From: Gammaproteobacteria bacterium
Lineage (GTDB): Bacteria; Pseudomonadota; Gammaproteobacteria; Pseudomonadales; Azotimanducaceae
Assembly (NCBI GenBank): GCA_030432795.1
Contig: JAUILW010000100.1
Coordinates: forward strand, 1-9,188
Length of the DNA: 9,188 bases
Reading direction: 5' to 3'
The notes under the pieces: model-generated
The model's input: only the letters and a program-made list of their open reading frames with translations
Database searches by the model: none
What the model was told of the DNA's origin: nothing
Made by a program: the position numbers and the translations under genes
Part shown: positions 1-6,115 of the stretch, piece after piece
Position numbering within the stretch: the stretch's first letter is position 1
Layout: every line of letters begins with the position of its first letter

Positions 1-2
1 TG

Positions 3-155
3 ATGTTGGATCTGATGAGCGACCTCTGGCATTTCATGAGGGTGCGTAAAAAATTCTGGCTGTTGCCGCTGCTCATGGTCATGGTGCTGCTGGGCGGCCT
101 ACTGGTCATGGCCCAGGGTTCGGCTGTAGCGCCCTTTATCTACACGCTGTTCTAA
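3..155 (+). CDS. DUF5989-type small single-helix membrane protein
   Basis: A 50-residue protein that I recognise as DUF5989-like from its overall pattern: an acidic/aromatic N-terminus (LWHFMRVRKKFW), one hydrophobic helix at about residues 20-36, and the C-terminal block GSAVAPFIYTLF at 39-50. Its function is unknown. From memory of the family, these genes often follow a carbamoyltransferase gene and precede an SGNH-type protein, and an SGNH gene does follow here 21 bp later. The window begins with TGATG, so the ATG at 3 would overlap a TGA at 1-3 if an upstream gene ends there, implying translational coupling. An internal ATG at 15 is an alternative start that would give 46 residues. The true start could also lie outside the window if that TGA is not in use. 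The family call rests on memory of a short sequence. Confidence 0.75.
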   Translation: MLDLMSDLWHFMRVRKKFWLLPLLMVMVLLGGLLVMAQGSAVAPFIYTLF

Positions 156-176
156 CCGTGCGGTGAACATTCGCAG

Positions 177-1400
177 ATGCCAACTGCTGGTGTACGTACT
201 AGCGGCATGAAGCGCTGGTTTGCCATCGCCGTGATCGCGGCGGCAACCGTTGCCTTGTTCGACGCGATGGTGTGGTTTTTCATGCCGAGGGAGGCGACCT
301 CCCAGTTGTGTCAATATCGCAAACCCGGTGACCTGCCGCCGGGCCGATACCCGCAACACTACTTCTCCGCTCACCCGGTGCGCGGCTTTGATATCACTCC
401 GGGCGCGCGCGCAGAGCACTACGTGCATGAAATCGGCCGCTACCCCGTCTGGTCCAATCGGTGGGGCTGTTTCGACCAGGAGCACGATATCGCATCGATG
501 CAAAGTGGCTACCTGTACCTGGCAGGTGACAGTTTCACTTGGGGCTACGCCCAATACGAAGACCACTTCGCGGAATCGCTCAGGGCGCACAGCGCCGAGC
601 CGGTGCTGCGATGTGGGGTGACCAACACAGGCCAACGCCATCAGTTCGCCAAATTCCTGGAAGTGAGCGCCGCGATAGGCCAGCCGCCGAGCCTGGTTGT
701 GGTGAACTACGTCGCCAACGATATGGCAGACGACTACGCCTTTCCCACCACGACCGTAGTCGACGGATGGACAGTACCGCGCTATGAGCTGGACGCCAAC
801 GACGACCTCGTGCCCATCACCGACGAGGAGATCCGTAGCCGCCTTGCTTCGGCGTTGGCGGTGCGGGAGCGAAGTTGGTGGCAGAGTTTGATGATTGCCG
901 TGCGCCGCTACTCCGCCACGGCCAATCTGGTACTTGCTGCGTCGGGCAAAGGCGCTGGCTGCCCGCAGATTGCCGCCCGCCAGACGCCCGCCGACGATTC
1001 TGCAACGCCTCCCGAGCGTCGCGGCACCTGGCAGCTCACCGGCAAGCAGAACCTTTATCCATGGCACAACCTGCGCTGGTCCGAGCCAAACCGCTCTGCC
1101 CTGCTCGAATGGCAGGCACATGCAAAGTCACAGGGCTACGCGCTGGTGGTTGCCCTCGTCGGCTACGCGCAGACCGACGATGTTGCCAACTACTTCCGCC
1201 TGCTTCGCGAAGACCTGGAGCGTGAAGGCATCAACGTCATCGACTCCTCGCCAGATCTTGCAACCACCCCTCGCCCGCAGGCCTACTTCTTTCCAATGGA
1301 CGGCCACTTCAATTCCGAAGGACAAGACTTCTACGCAGAGTTCCTGTTGCGCGAGCTCCCTCGATACGGTTTCAGGCGCGATTCCGCACCATTGCGGTGA
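177..1400 (+). CDS. Membrane-anchored SGNH/GDSL hydrolase-like protein
   Basis: A protein of 407 residues with an N-terminal signal-anchor or uncleaved signal helix (about 12-35) and a large domain expected outside the cytoplasm. SGNH landmarks are visible: block I G117-D118-S119-F-T-W-G with Ser119 as nucleophile, an Asn in VAND at 181, and the C-terminal catalytic pair in MDGHFN with Asp375 and His377. The family covers esterases, lipases and O-acetyl-transfer or deacetylation enzymes acting on glycans and lipids; the substrate cannot be predicted. It lies 21 bp after the DUF5989-type gene, suggesting one transcript with a cell-surface or exopolysaccharide role (inference). Start choice is weak: ATG 177 has only a poor GGTGA upstream, and ATG 207 would begin MKRWFAIAV, a more typical anchor start. 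The gene converges on the repressor gene with only 4 bp between stops. Confidence 0.85.
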   Translation: MPTAGVRTSGMKRWFAIAVIAAATVALFDAMVWFFMPREATSQLCQYRKPGDLPPGRYPQHYFSAHPVRGFDITPGARAEHYVHEIGRYPVWSNRWGCFDQEHDIASMQSGYLYLAGDSFTWGYAQYEDHFAESLRAHSAEPVLRCGVTNTGQRHQFAKFLEVSAAIGQPPSLVVVNYVANDMADDYAFPTTTVVDGWTVPRYELDANDDLVPITDEEIRSRLASALAVRERSWWQSLMIAVRRYSATANLVLAASGKGAGCPQIAARQTPADDSATPPERRGTWQLTGKQNLYPWHNLRWSEPNRSALLEWQAHAKSQGYALVVALVGYAQTDDVANYFRLLREDLEREGINVIDSSPDLATTPRPQAYFFPMDGHFNSEGQDFYAEFLLRELPRYGFRRDSAPLR

Positions 1401-1404
1401 CCGC

Positions 1405-1941
1405 TCAGCATCTGGCGGACAGCGCTCGGCCGATCGCCCTGAGGGGCTCACCGGACTTGCGCACCCGCGACAGAATGAAGCCGCCCTCTACCGCCGCAAC
1501 GAGGACCGTGGCGAACGCCTCATCGCCCTCAAGCAACGCTGCAGCGGCGTCAATCCAGCGCCGAAACACCTGATCGCATGCATCCGATAATGCCGCGTTA
1601 CGGCTGGCCACTTCGCGTGCGACGCCGCCGATGGGACAGGGATCGACGTAATTTCCCGACTCCACCACGGCGGCCGCACCATCGAACATCGCACGGACCC
1701 TCGCACCCCGTTCGTCTCCCGCTGCACGCATGACTTTCAGCACCCTGTCGCCATACAGAGCGCCGAAGTGCTGCACTACCGCGACACCAATCTCTTCCTT
1801 ACCGCCTGGGAAGTGGTGATACACAGAACCCGTCGGCAAGCCGGATTGCAGCGTAATCTCTTTCAGGGACGTGCCGTTGTAGCCGTAGCGGCAGAACAGG
1901 TCGTGGGCAGCCTGCAAAATGCGTTGCCGGGTGTCGCTCAT
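1405..1941 (-). CDS. TetR/AcrR-family transcriptional repressor (LmrA/YxaF-like)
   Basis: A 178-residue regulator. The N-terminal TetR DNA-binding domain is clear: RQRILQAAHDLF at 5-16, then the helix-turn-helix with TSLKEITLQSGLPTGSVYHHF at 24-44 and the following GGKEE. The C-terminal ligand domain carries CPIGGVAREVA from residue 102, which resembles the LmrA/YxaF branch, whose known members repress drug-efflux genes. The start is supported by GGAAG on the minus strand (1948-1952) six bases before the ATG. It is divergent from the DUF4345-MFS pair, and paired palindromes between them (1970-2010) are the expected binding sites, so it probably represses both itself and the transporter unit until a ligand binds. 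The ligand is unknown. Family call firm; branch moderately sure. Confidence 0.93.
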   Translation of the reverse strand: MSDTRQRILQAAHDLFCRYGYNGTSLKEITLQSGLPTGSVYHHFPGGKEEIGVAVVQHFGALYGDRVLKVMRAAGDERGARVRAMFDGAAAVVESGNYVDPCPIGGVAREVASRNAALSDACDQVFRRWIDAAAALLEGDEAFATVLVAAVEGGFILSRVRKSGEPLRAIGRALSARC

Positions 1942-1970
1942 CGGGATCTTCCAGTTCGTGCTTGTCGCCC

Positions 1971-1999
1971 TAGAACGATCATTCTAATTGGCTTAGAAT
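1971..1999 (+). promoter_or_regulatory. Possible promoter for DUF4345-MFS genes, within the operators
   Basis: TAGAAT (1994-1999) is a fair -10 box, and TAGAAC (1971-1976) lies 17 bp upstream as a weak -35 (3 of 6 to TTGACA). Transcription would start near 2006, giving a leader of about 18 bases before ATG 2024. Both boxes fall inside the operators, so repressor binding would block polymerase. The -35 is poor and the call is tentative. Confidence 0.4.
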
Positions 2000-2009
2000 G
2001 ATCGTTCTA
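1981..2009 (-). promoter_or_regulatory. Possible promoter for the TetR gene, mirror image of the forward one
   Basis: Because the 18-bp arms are exact inverted copies, the minus strand carries the same boxes: TAGAAC (2009-2004) and TAGAAT (1986-1981), 17 bp apart. Transcription would start near 1974 and run about 33 bases to the ATG at 1941. This predicts autorepression. The call is tentative for the same reason as the forward promoter: the -35 is weak. Confidence 0.35.
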
Positions 2010-2023
2010 GCGGAGTGATGATC

Positions 2024-2416
2024 ATGCGTTACTTTCGTCTTTTTCTCATCGCCACCGGTATTGGGTTCATTGCGGCAGGCGCGCTGCATATCGTGCTCGG
2101 CATTCAGGCCGACGTGCTGTTGGGCGCGCAAATATCTGCAACGTCCCTGGTAGATGCGGGGCACGACAGTCAGAACCGCTTCTATGGGGCCATGTTCTCC
2201 GTTTGCGGAGCATTGCTCATCTGTTTCGCACGAGACATCGATCGCTACGCACCGGCACTGGCACTGTTGCTTGGTGGATTTGCAATCGCCGGCCTGGTGC
2301 GCGTGATATCGGCCGCGCAGCTCGGCTGGCCGCCTCCGCTGATCCTCGCCCTCGGGGTCATCGAGGTGCTCCTGCCGCCGTTGCTGCTGGTCTGGTACAC
2401 GCGTCTGCGCGCATGA
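2024..2416 (+). CDS. DUF4345-family integral membrane protein
   Basis: A protein of 130 residues with about four hydrophobic helices. It matches DUF4345 by length and by the pattern G-AGALHIVLG near the N-terminus and the conserved HDSQNRFYGAMFSVCGALL stretch after the first loop. The family's function is unknown. I chose ATG 2024 because GGAG at 2012-2015 lies 8 bases upstream; in-frame GTG 2015 and ATG 2018 are too close to or overlap that site and would add three residues at most. It is the first gene under the paired operators, and its stop overlaps the MFS start by ATGA, so the two are likely co-translated. Location points to a helper in export of, or tolerance to, the repressor's ligand (inference). 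Confidence 0.85.
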   Translation: MRYFRLFLIATGIGFIAAGALHIVLGIQADVLLGAQISATSLVDAGHDSQNRFYGAMFSVCGALLICFARDIDRYAPALALLLGGFAIAGLVRVISAAQLGWPPPLILALGVIEVLLPPLLLVWYTRLRA

Positions 2417-3600
2417 CGCTACGACGCTTCGAGGCCGTGTGGTGCGCGCAGATTTTCCTGCGTGACTTCGTGCTCATCTATCCGGTGTACGCCATCTACA
2501 TGCAAGGCAACGGCGTTACGGCGGCGGAACTCGGTGTGCTGTTCACGCTGTGGGCCGGTGCTGCGCTGCTGTTCGAAGTACCATCCGGCGCGCTGGCTGA
2601 CCGCTACCCGCGTAGGAACGTGCTGGTGATTTCGGGGTTGGTCGCGGCGCTTGCATTCGTCATCTGGATCGCCCTCCCTACATTCTGGGGATTCGCTGCA
2701 GGCTTCATCGTCTGGGCGCTGGGCTCGAGCCTCGTGAGCGGCACTTCGGAAGCGTATCTGCACGACTTTCTTCAGGCGCAGGGGCAAGGCGGCGCATTCG
2801 AGCGGTTGTACGGACGCGGTGAGGCCGCCGAGAGCATCGGCGCCGCCTCGGCATTGACCCTGGGCGGTTGGCTTGCGGAGGGAGGCTACACACTACCGCT
2901 CATCCTTTCCGTCGCCGGCCCCCTGCTGTCGGCGCTGCTGGTGGCATTCGCCTTGCCACAGGTGGCGCCGAGCAGTGTTGATGATGCACAGGTCGGCTAT
3001 TTCGACACCTTGCGAACGGGCCTCAAGGACGCGGTTCGCACGCGAACCCTACGTGTCATGCTCGCGGTGTTCGCGTTGCTCGTAGTCATTCCCCACGTCC
3101 TGGAGGAGTTTCTCGGCGTGCTGCTGTACGAGGCTTCATTTTCGCTGACCGCGGTGGGGATCGCTTACGGCGGCATCTGGATCGCGCGCAGCGTCGGTAT
3201 GGCGCTGGCGCACCGGCTGGCGGGATGGTCGTTGCGCGCCGTGATTGCGGGCTTCGCCGTGGGCGGCGTTGCGGTCCTGATGTCGGGCCTGGTCGGCGCG
3301 CTCGGCACGGCGCTGCTGCTGGGCGCAGCGTTTTTCGTCTGCGGCGCTATGGAGGTGCTGCTGCAGGCGAATGTGCAGCGCAACATCCAGGGAGCAGCGC
3401 GGGCGACTGTAACCTCAGTCATGAGCATGGCCTGCGAACTGGGCGGCCTGGCGCTGTACATCTTCATCGGCGTCATCGCGGGTGCTGCGAGCTGGGCCGC
3501 GGCATTCGCGGCAGCCGGACTGCTCGCCATACTGGCTTGTGCCCCCCTCGGTCTCCTGGCGTCGCGCCAGCGTAGTGACGCTCGATCCCGGTTGGGCTAG
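2413..3600 (+). CDS. Major facilitator superfamily (MFS) transporter
   Basis: A 395-residue inner-membrane protein with roughly 12 hydrophobic segments in two halves, separated by a charged cytoplasmic loop near 180-215 (VDDAQVGYFDTLRTGLKDAVRTRT). The MFS signature A is present in the loop after TM2: G59-ALADRYPRR-68. A short N-terminus and acidic or polar residues in TM1 (FLRDF) resemble drug or small-molecule exporters, but substrate and direction cannot be read from sequence. ATG 2413 overlaps the DUF4345 stop (ATGA), and that start directly precedes TM1; the reading frame stays open further upstream only because of overlap with the previous gene. The TetR operators upstream suggest induction by a compound that the protein may export. 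Confidence 0.92.
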   Translation: MTLRRFEAVWCAQIFLRDFVLIYPVYAIYMQGNGVTAAELGVLFTLWAGAALLFEVPSGALADRYPRRNVLVISGLVAALAFVIWIALPTFWGFAAGFIVWALGSSLVSGTSEAYLHDFLQAQGQGGAFERLYGRGEAAESIGAASALTLGGWLAEGGYTLPLILSVAGPLLSALLVAFALPQVAPSSVDDAQVGYFDTLRTGLKDAVRTRTLRVMLAVFALLVVIPHVLEEFLGVLLYEASFSLTAVGIAYGGIWIARSVGMALAHRLAGWSLRAVIAGFAVGGVAVLMSGLVGALGTALLLGAAFFVCGAMEVLLQANVQRNIQGAARATVTSVMSMACELGGLALYIFIGVIAGAASWAAAFAAAGLLAILACAPLGLLASRQRSDARSRLG

Positions 3601-3640
3601 AGTAACGCGTTCTAAAAAGCCGCGATCAGAGGGGGACATT

Positions 3641-4084
3641 GTGGCAACCAGCATCGCCGATCAGGTGCCTATCGCCGAAGGGCTCTTCACCTGGCCATCC
3701 AACGACCCGCGCCTGCTGGGCAGCAGATGCACGAACTGTGGCGTGGTGACATTCCCCGCCCAGTCGAGCTGTGCGGCCTGCGCCGGCACCGACACCGAAA
3801 CCATGGAACTCGAGCGCAAGGGCACTTTGTGGACCTACACCATTCAGTGCTTCTTACCCAACCGGCCTCCGTACGAAGGGCCCGAAACGCCGGAAACGTT
3901 CCGTCCGTTCGGTGTAGGCTACGTCGAGCTTCCCGGCCAGACCCGAGTGGAAACACGCATCAAGTGCGACGATCCGGATTCGCTCCGCGTCGGCATGGAG
4001 ATGGAGCTGGTGGTGGAGAAATTCATCGAGAAAGACGGCAAGGACATTATTTCCTACTTCTTCCAACCCGTAGAAGCGGCATAA
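3641..4084 (+). CDS. Zn-ribbon/OB-fold protein (DUF35 family), partner of the thiolase homologue
   Basis: A 147-residue protein with the two-part DUF35 architecture. A rubredoxin-like zinc ribbon has Cys30-x2-Cys33 and Cys44-x2-Cys47, followed by an OB-fold (about 55-140) with KGTLWTYTIQ and the FGVGYVELPGQTRVETRI strands. DUF35 proteins act as obligate subunits of thiolase-fold enzymes: examples are the aldolase Ltp2 in steroid side-chain loss, and archaeal HMG-CoA synthase/thiolase, where the OB-fold channels acyl-CoA. The next gene, 13 bp downstream, is such a thiolase homologue, so a complex is the natural reading. Start: GTG 3641 with AGAGGGGG ending 5 bases upstream; the frame opens earlier, inside the MFS gene, but without similarity to the family. 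It begins the five-gene operon. Confidence 0.92.
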   Translation: MATSIADQVPIAEGLFTWPSNDPRLLGSRCTNCGVVTFPAQSSCAACAGTDTETMELERKGTLWTYTIQCFLPNRPPYEGPETPETFRPFGVGYVELPGQTRVETRIKCDDPDSLRVGMEMELVVEKFIEKDGKDIISYFFQPVEAA

Positions 4085-4097
4085 CAGGAGAACAGAC

Positions 4098-5240
4098 GTG
4101 GACGTAGCAATCATCGGCATCGGTATTCACCCTTTCGGCCGCACGGACGGCGTCACCGGTCTGGAACAGGGCGTGTTCGCAGCCCGCCAGGCGCTGCAGG
4201 ACGCGGGCCTCGGCTGGCAGGACATGCAGTTCGCTTACGGCGGTAGTGCGGCGGCGGAAAAAGCAGACACCATGGTGTCAAAACTCGGCCTGACAGGGCT
4301 GCAGTTCATCAACGTCGCCAACGGCTGCGCCACCGGCGGCAGCGCCCTGCAGTCGGCCTACATGGCCATCCAGTCCGGCATGTTCGACGTCGGTATGGCG
4401 GTAGGCTTCGACAAGCATCCACGCGGCGCATTTACCGTGGATCCGGAAGGCAGCGGCCTGGGCAAGTGGTATGGCGATGTGGGCATGGCGCTGACACCGC
4501 AGTTCTTCGGCATGAAGATTCAGCGCTATATGCACGAATTCGGCATCTCCGAAGACACCCTGACACGGGTGGCAGTGAAGAATTACAAGAACGGTGCGAT
4601 GAACCCGAACGCCTGGCGCAAGAACGCGTTCACCTACGAGGAAGTAGCCGAATCTCCCATGGTCTGCCATCCGCTGCGCAAGTACATGTTCTGCTCACCG
4701 GCCGAAGGTGGTTGCGCCATGATTCTGTGCCGCGCAGACAAAGCCAAGCAGTTCACCTCGAACCCTGTGTTCCTCAAGGCCGCCGTGGTACGCACCCGCA
4801 ACTTCGGTTCCTTCGAGGTGTTCACCCAGGGCCAGGCCCTGGATCGCGCAGACGCACCCACCGTGCAAGCCTCGCGCGCCGCCTTTGAAATGGCCGGCGT
4901 CGGCCCGGAAGACATCGACGTTGCGCAGCTGCAGGACACCGAATCCGGCGCCGAGATCATGCACATGTCGGAGAATGGCTTCTGCGCCGACGGCGATCAG
5001 GAGAAGTGGCTGGCGGAAGGCTGGACCGAGATCGACGGCAAGCTGCCGGTGAATACGGACGGCGGCTGCCTGGCCAACGGTGAACCCATCGGCGCCTCCG
5101 GTCTGCGTCAGGTATACGAGATCGCGCTGCAGCTGCGCGGCGAAGCGGGCAAGCGGCAGGTGCCGAACCAGCCCAAGACGGGCTACACCCACGTGTACGG
5201 TGCGCCTGGCCTTTCAGGCGTAACCATTCTCAGCAGGTGA
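4098..5240 (+). CDS. SCP-x/lipid-transfer-type thiolase homologue with an altered active site
   Basis: A 380-residue thiolase-fold protein, usually annotated acetyl-CoA acetyltransferase. The N-terminal half has VAIIGIGIHPFGR at 3-15 and the nucleophile loop NGCATGG with Cys77. The C-terminal half has GGCLANGEPIGASG at 322-335 and the SCP-x-branch hallmark RGEAGKRQVP at 347-356, then YTHVYGAPG at 363-371. True thiolases have GHP where this protein has GEP, so the catalytic histidine is replaced by Glu329, and no CxGGG cysteine motif is seen at the end. This fits the non-thiolytic branch that includes the steroid side-chain aldolase Ltp2, rather than a classical beta-ketothiolase. GTG 4098 has AGGAG 7 bases upstream. 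Its stop overlaps the dioxygenase start (GTGA). Fold certain; reaction inferred. Confidence 0.9.
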   Translation: MDVAIIGIGIHPFGRTDGVTGLEQGVFAARQALQDAGLGWQDMQFAYGGSAAAEKADTMVSKLGLTGLQFINVANGCATGGSALQSAYMAIQSGMFDVGMAVGFDKHPRGAFTVDPEGSGLGKWYGDVGMALTPQFFGMKIQRYMHEFGISEDTLTRVAVKNYKNGAMNPNAWRKNAFTYEEVAESPMVCHPLRKYMFCSPAEGGCAMILCRADKAKQFTSNPVFLKAAVVRTRNFGSFEVFTQGQALDRADAPTVQASRAAFEMAGVGPEDIDVAQLQDTESGAEIMHMSENGFCADGDQEKWLAEGWTEIDGKLPVNTDGGCLANGEPIGASGLRQVYEIALQLRGEAGKRQVPNQPKTGYTHVYGAPGLSGVTILSR

Positions 5241-6103
5241 GCCTGCGTGTCGAACCGCTGACACCGACCATCGGCGCCGAGATCTACGGCGCCGATCTGT
5301 CGGAGCCGGCTGACATTGACGCCATCAAAAACGCCCTGTGGGCGCACCAGGTGGTGTTTTTCCGCGACCAGCCACGCCTGGAACCGCAGGCACAGATCGC
5401 CTTCGCCAACCACTTCGGGCCGCCGCACTTTCATCCAGCAGCACCACATCTGGAGGGCCATCCGGAGATCTTCGTGATCTATGCCGATGAGCACTCCAAG
5501 GTGGCCAACGGCAACGGTTGGCACACCGACGTTTCCTGCGATGAAGAGCCGCCGCTGGCGACCATGCTGCAGATGCATCAGGTGCCCAGCAGCGGCGGTG
5601 ATACGTTGTTTTCCAGTATGTACGCGGCCTTCGAGACCCTGTCGCAGCCCATGCAGCAGTTTCTGAGCACGCTCACCGCCACCCACGGCTCCGAGCACAT
5701 CTACCGCGGCCGCTACTCCGACCGAGGCGTGGACGACGCCGGGCGAAACTATCCGAGCGCCAGCCACCCGGTCGTGCGCACGCACCCGCAGAGCGGCCGC
5801 CAGGCGCTGTATGTGAACCCAGCCTTCACCACGCGTATCCAGGGGCTGAGCGCGGATGAAAGCGATGCATTGCTGTCAATGCTCTACCAGCACCAGCAGC
5901 GCGTCGAGTTTCAGGTGCGGTTCAAGTGGCGACCGAACGACATCGCTCTGTGGGACAACCGCTGCACCCAACACCTCGCCCTGTGGGACTACTGGCCCGA
6001 GACCCGCAGCGGCCATCGGGTGACCATTCGCGGCGAGCGACCCTATTACGAAGCCGGTGAGCACACCTCCCGGCGCATGAAGCTCGCCCGCAAGCAGATC
6101 TAA
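5237..6103 (+). CDS. TauD/TfdA-family Fe(II)/2-oxoglutarate-dependent dioxygenase
   Basis: A 288-residue cytoplasmic oxygenase, the normal family length. The iron triad is complete: His96 and Asp98 in WHTD, and His246 in WDNRCTQHLALWDYWP. Arg261 in HRVTIRG, 15 residues after His246 as in TauD, should bind 2-oxoglutarate. The N-terminus (VEPLTPTIGAEIYGADLSE) and the HQVVFFRDQ strand are typical. The family couples 2-oxoglutarate decarboxylation to hydroxylation of taurine, alkyl sulfates, aryloxyacids, carnitine precursors or natural products. Nothing nearby (no sulfonate transporter) supports taurine, so tauD would be a misleading name. GTG 5237 overlaps the thiolase stop by four bases, so translation is probably coupled. 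The likely substrate is an acid or CoA ester handled by this operon (inference). Confidence 0.92.
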   Translation: MSLRVEPLTPTIGAEIYGADLSEPADIDAIKNALWAHQVVFFRDQPRLEPQAQIAFANHFGPPHFHPAAPHLEGHPEIFVIYADEHSKVANGNGWHTDVSCDEEPPLATMLQMHQVPSSGGDTLFSSMYAAFETLSQPMQQFLSTLTATHGSEHIYRGRYSDRGVDDAGRNYPSASHPVVRTHPQSGRQALYVNPAFTTRIQGLSADESDALLSMLYQHQQRVEFQVRFKWRPNDIALWDNRCTQHLALWDYWPETRSGHRVTIRGERPYYEAGEHTSRRMKLARKQI

Positions 6104-6115
6104 CAGGCAACACTA

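Larger units (their letters stand above)
1970..2010. promoter_or_regulatory. Paired palindromic operators between the divergent TetR and DUF4345 genes
   Basis: CTAGAACGATCATTCTAA (1970-1987) and TTAGAATGATCGTTCTAG (1993-2010) are perfect reverse complements separated by TTGGC. Inside each arm, TAGAAYGATCRTTCTA (1971-1986 and 1994-2009) is itself a palindrome with one mismatched pair, centred on GATC. This is the size and form of a TetR-family dimer site. The two centres lie 23 bp apart, so two dimers could bind near-neighbouring faces. Binding by the adjacent repressor is inferred from position. Confidence 0.85.

Noticed and set aside
99..1121. Long open frame (340 codons) on the minus strand opposite the SGNH gene
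   Set aside because: It is antisense to a gene with clear SGNH motifs, shows no recognisable domain, and its composition is that expected from the complement of GC-rich coding DNA.
895..1590. Plus-strand open frame of 231 codons across the SGNH/TetR junction
   Set aside because: Its Pro/Arg/Ala-rich, low-complexity translation is typical of an out-of-frame reading. It overlaps two better-supported genes on opposite strands.
2203..2412. Upstream extension of the MFS gene
   Set aside because: These 70 codons lie inside the DUF4345 gene in another frame and are Arg/Ala-rich. The ATGA overlap at 2413 and the immediate TM1 give the natural start.
3482..3640. Upstream extension of the DUF35 gene
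   Set aside because: It overlaps the end of the MFS gene and lacks family similarity. GTG 3641 has a strong ribosome-binding site and family-typical length.
5183..5785. Minus-strand open frame of 200 codons opposite the dioxygenase
   Set aside because: It is antisense to the iron-binding region of a complete TauD-family gene and has no recognisable motif.
5237..6103. Taurine dioxygenase (tauD) as a specific call
   Set aside because: The fold and iron ligands are shared by many substrates, and no taurine or sulfonate transport genes are present; the acyl-CoA neighbours suggest something else.
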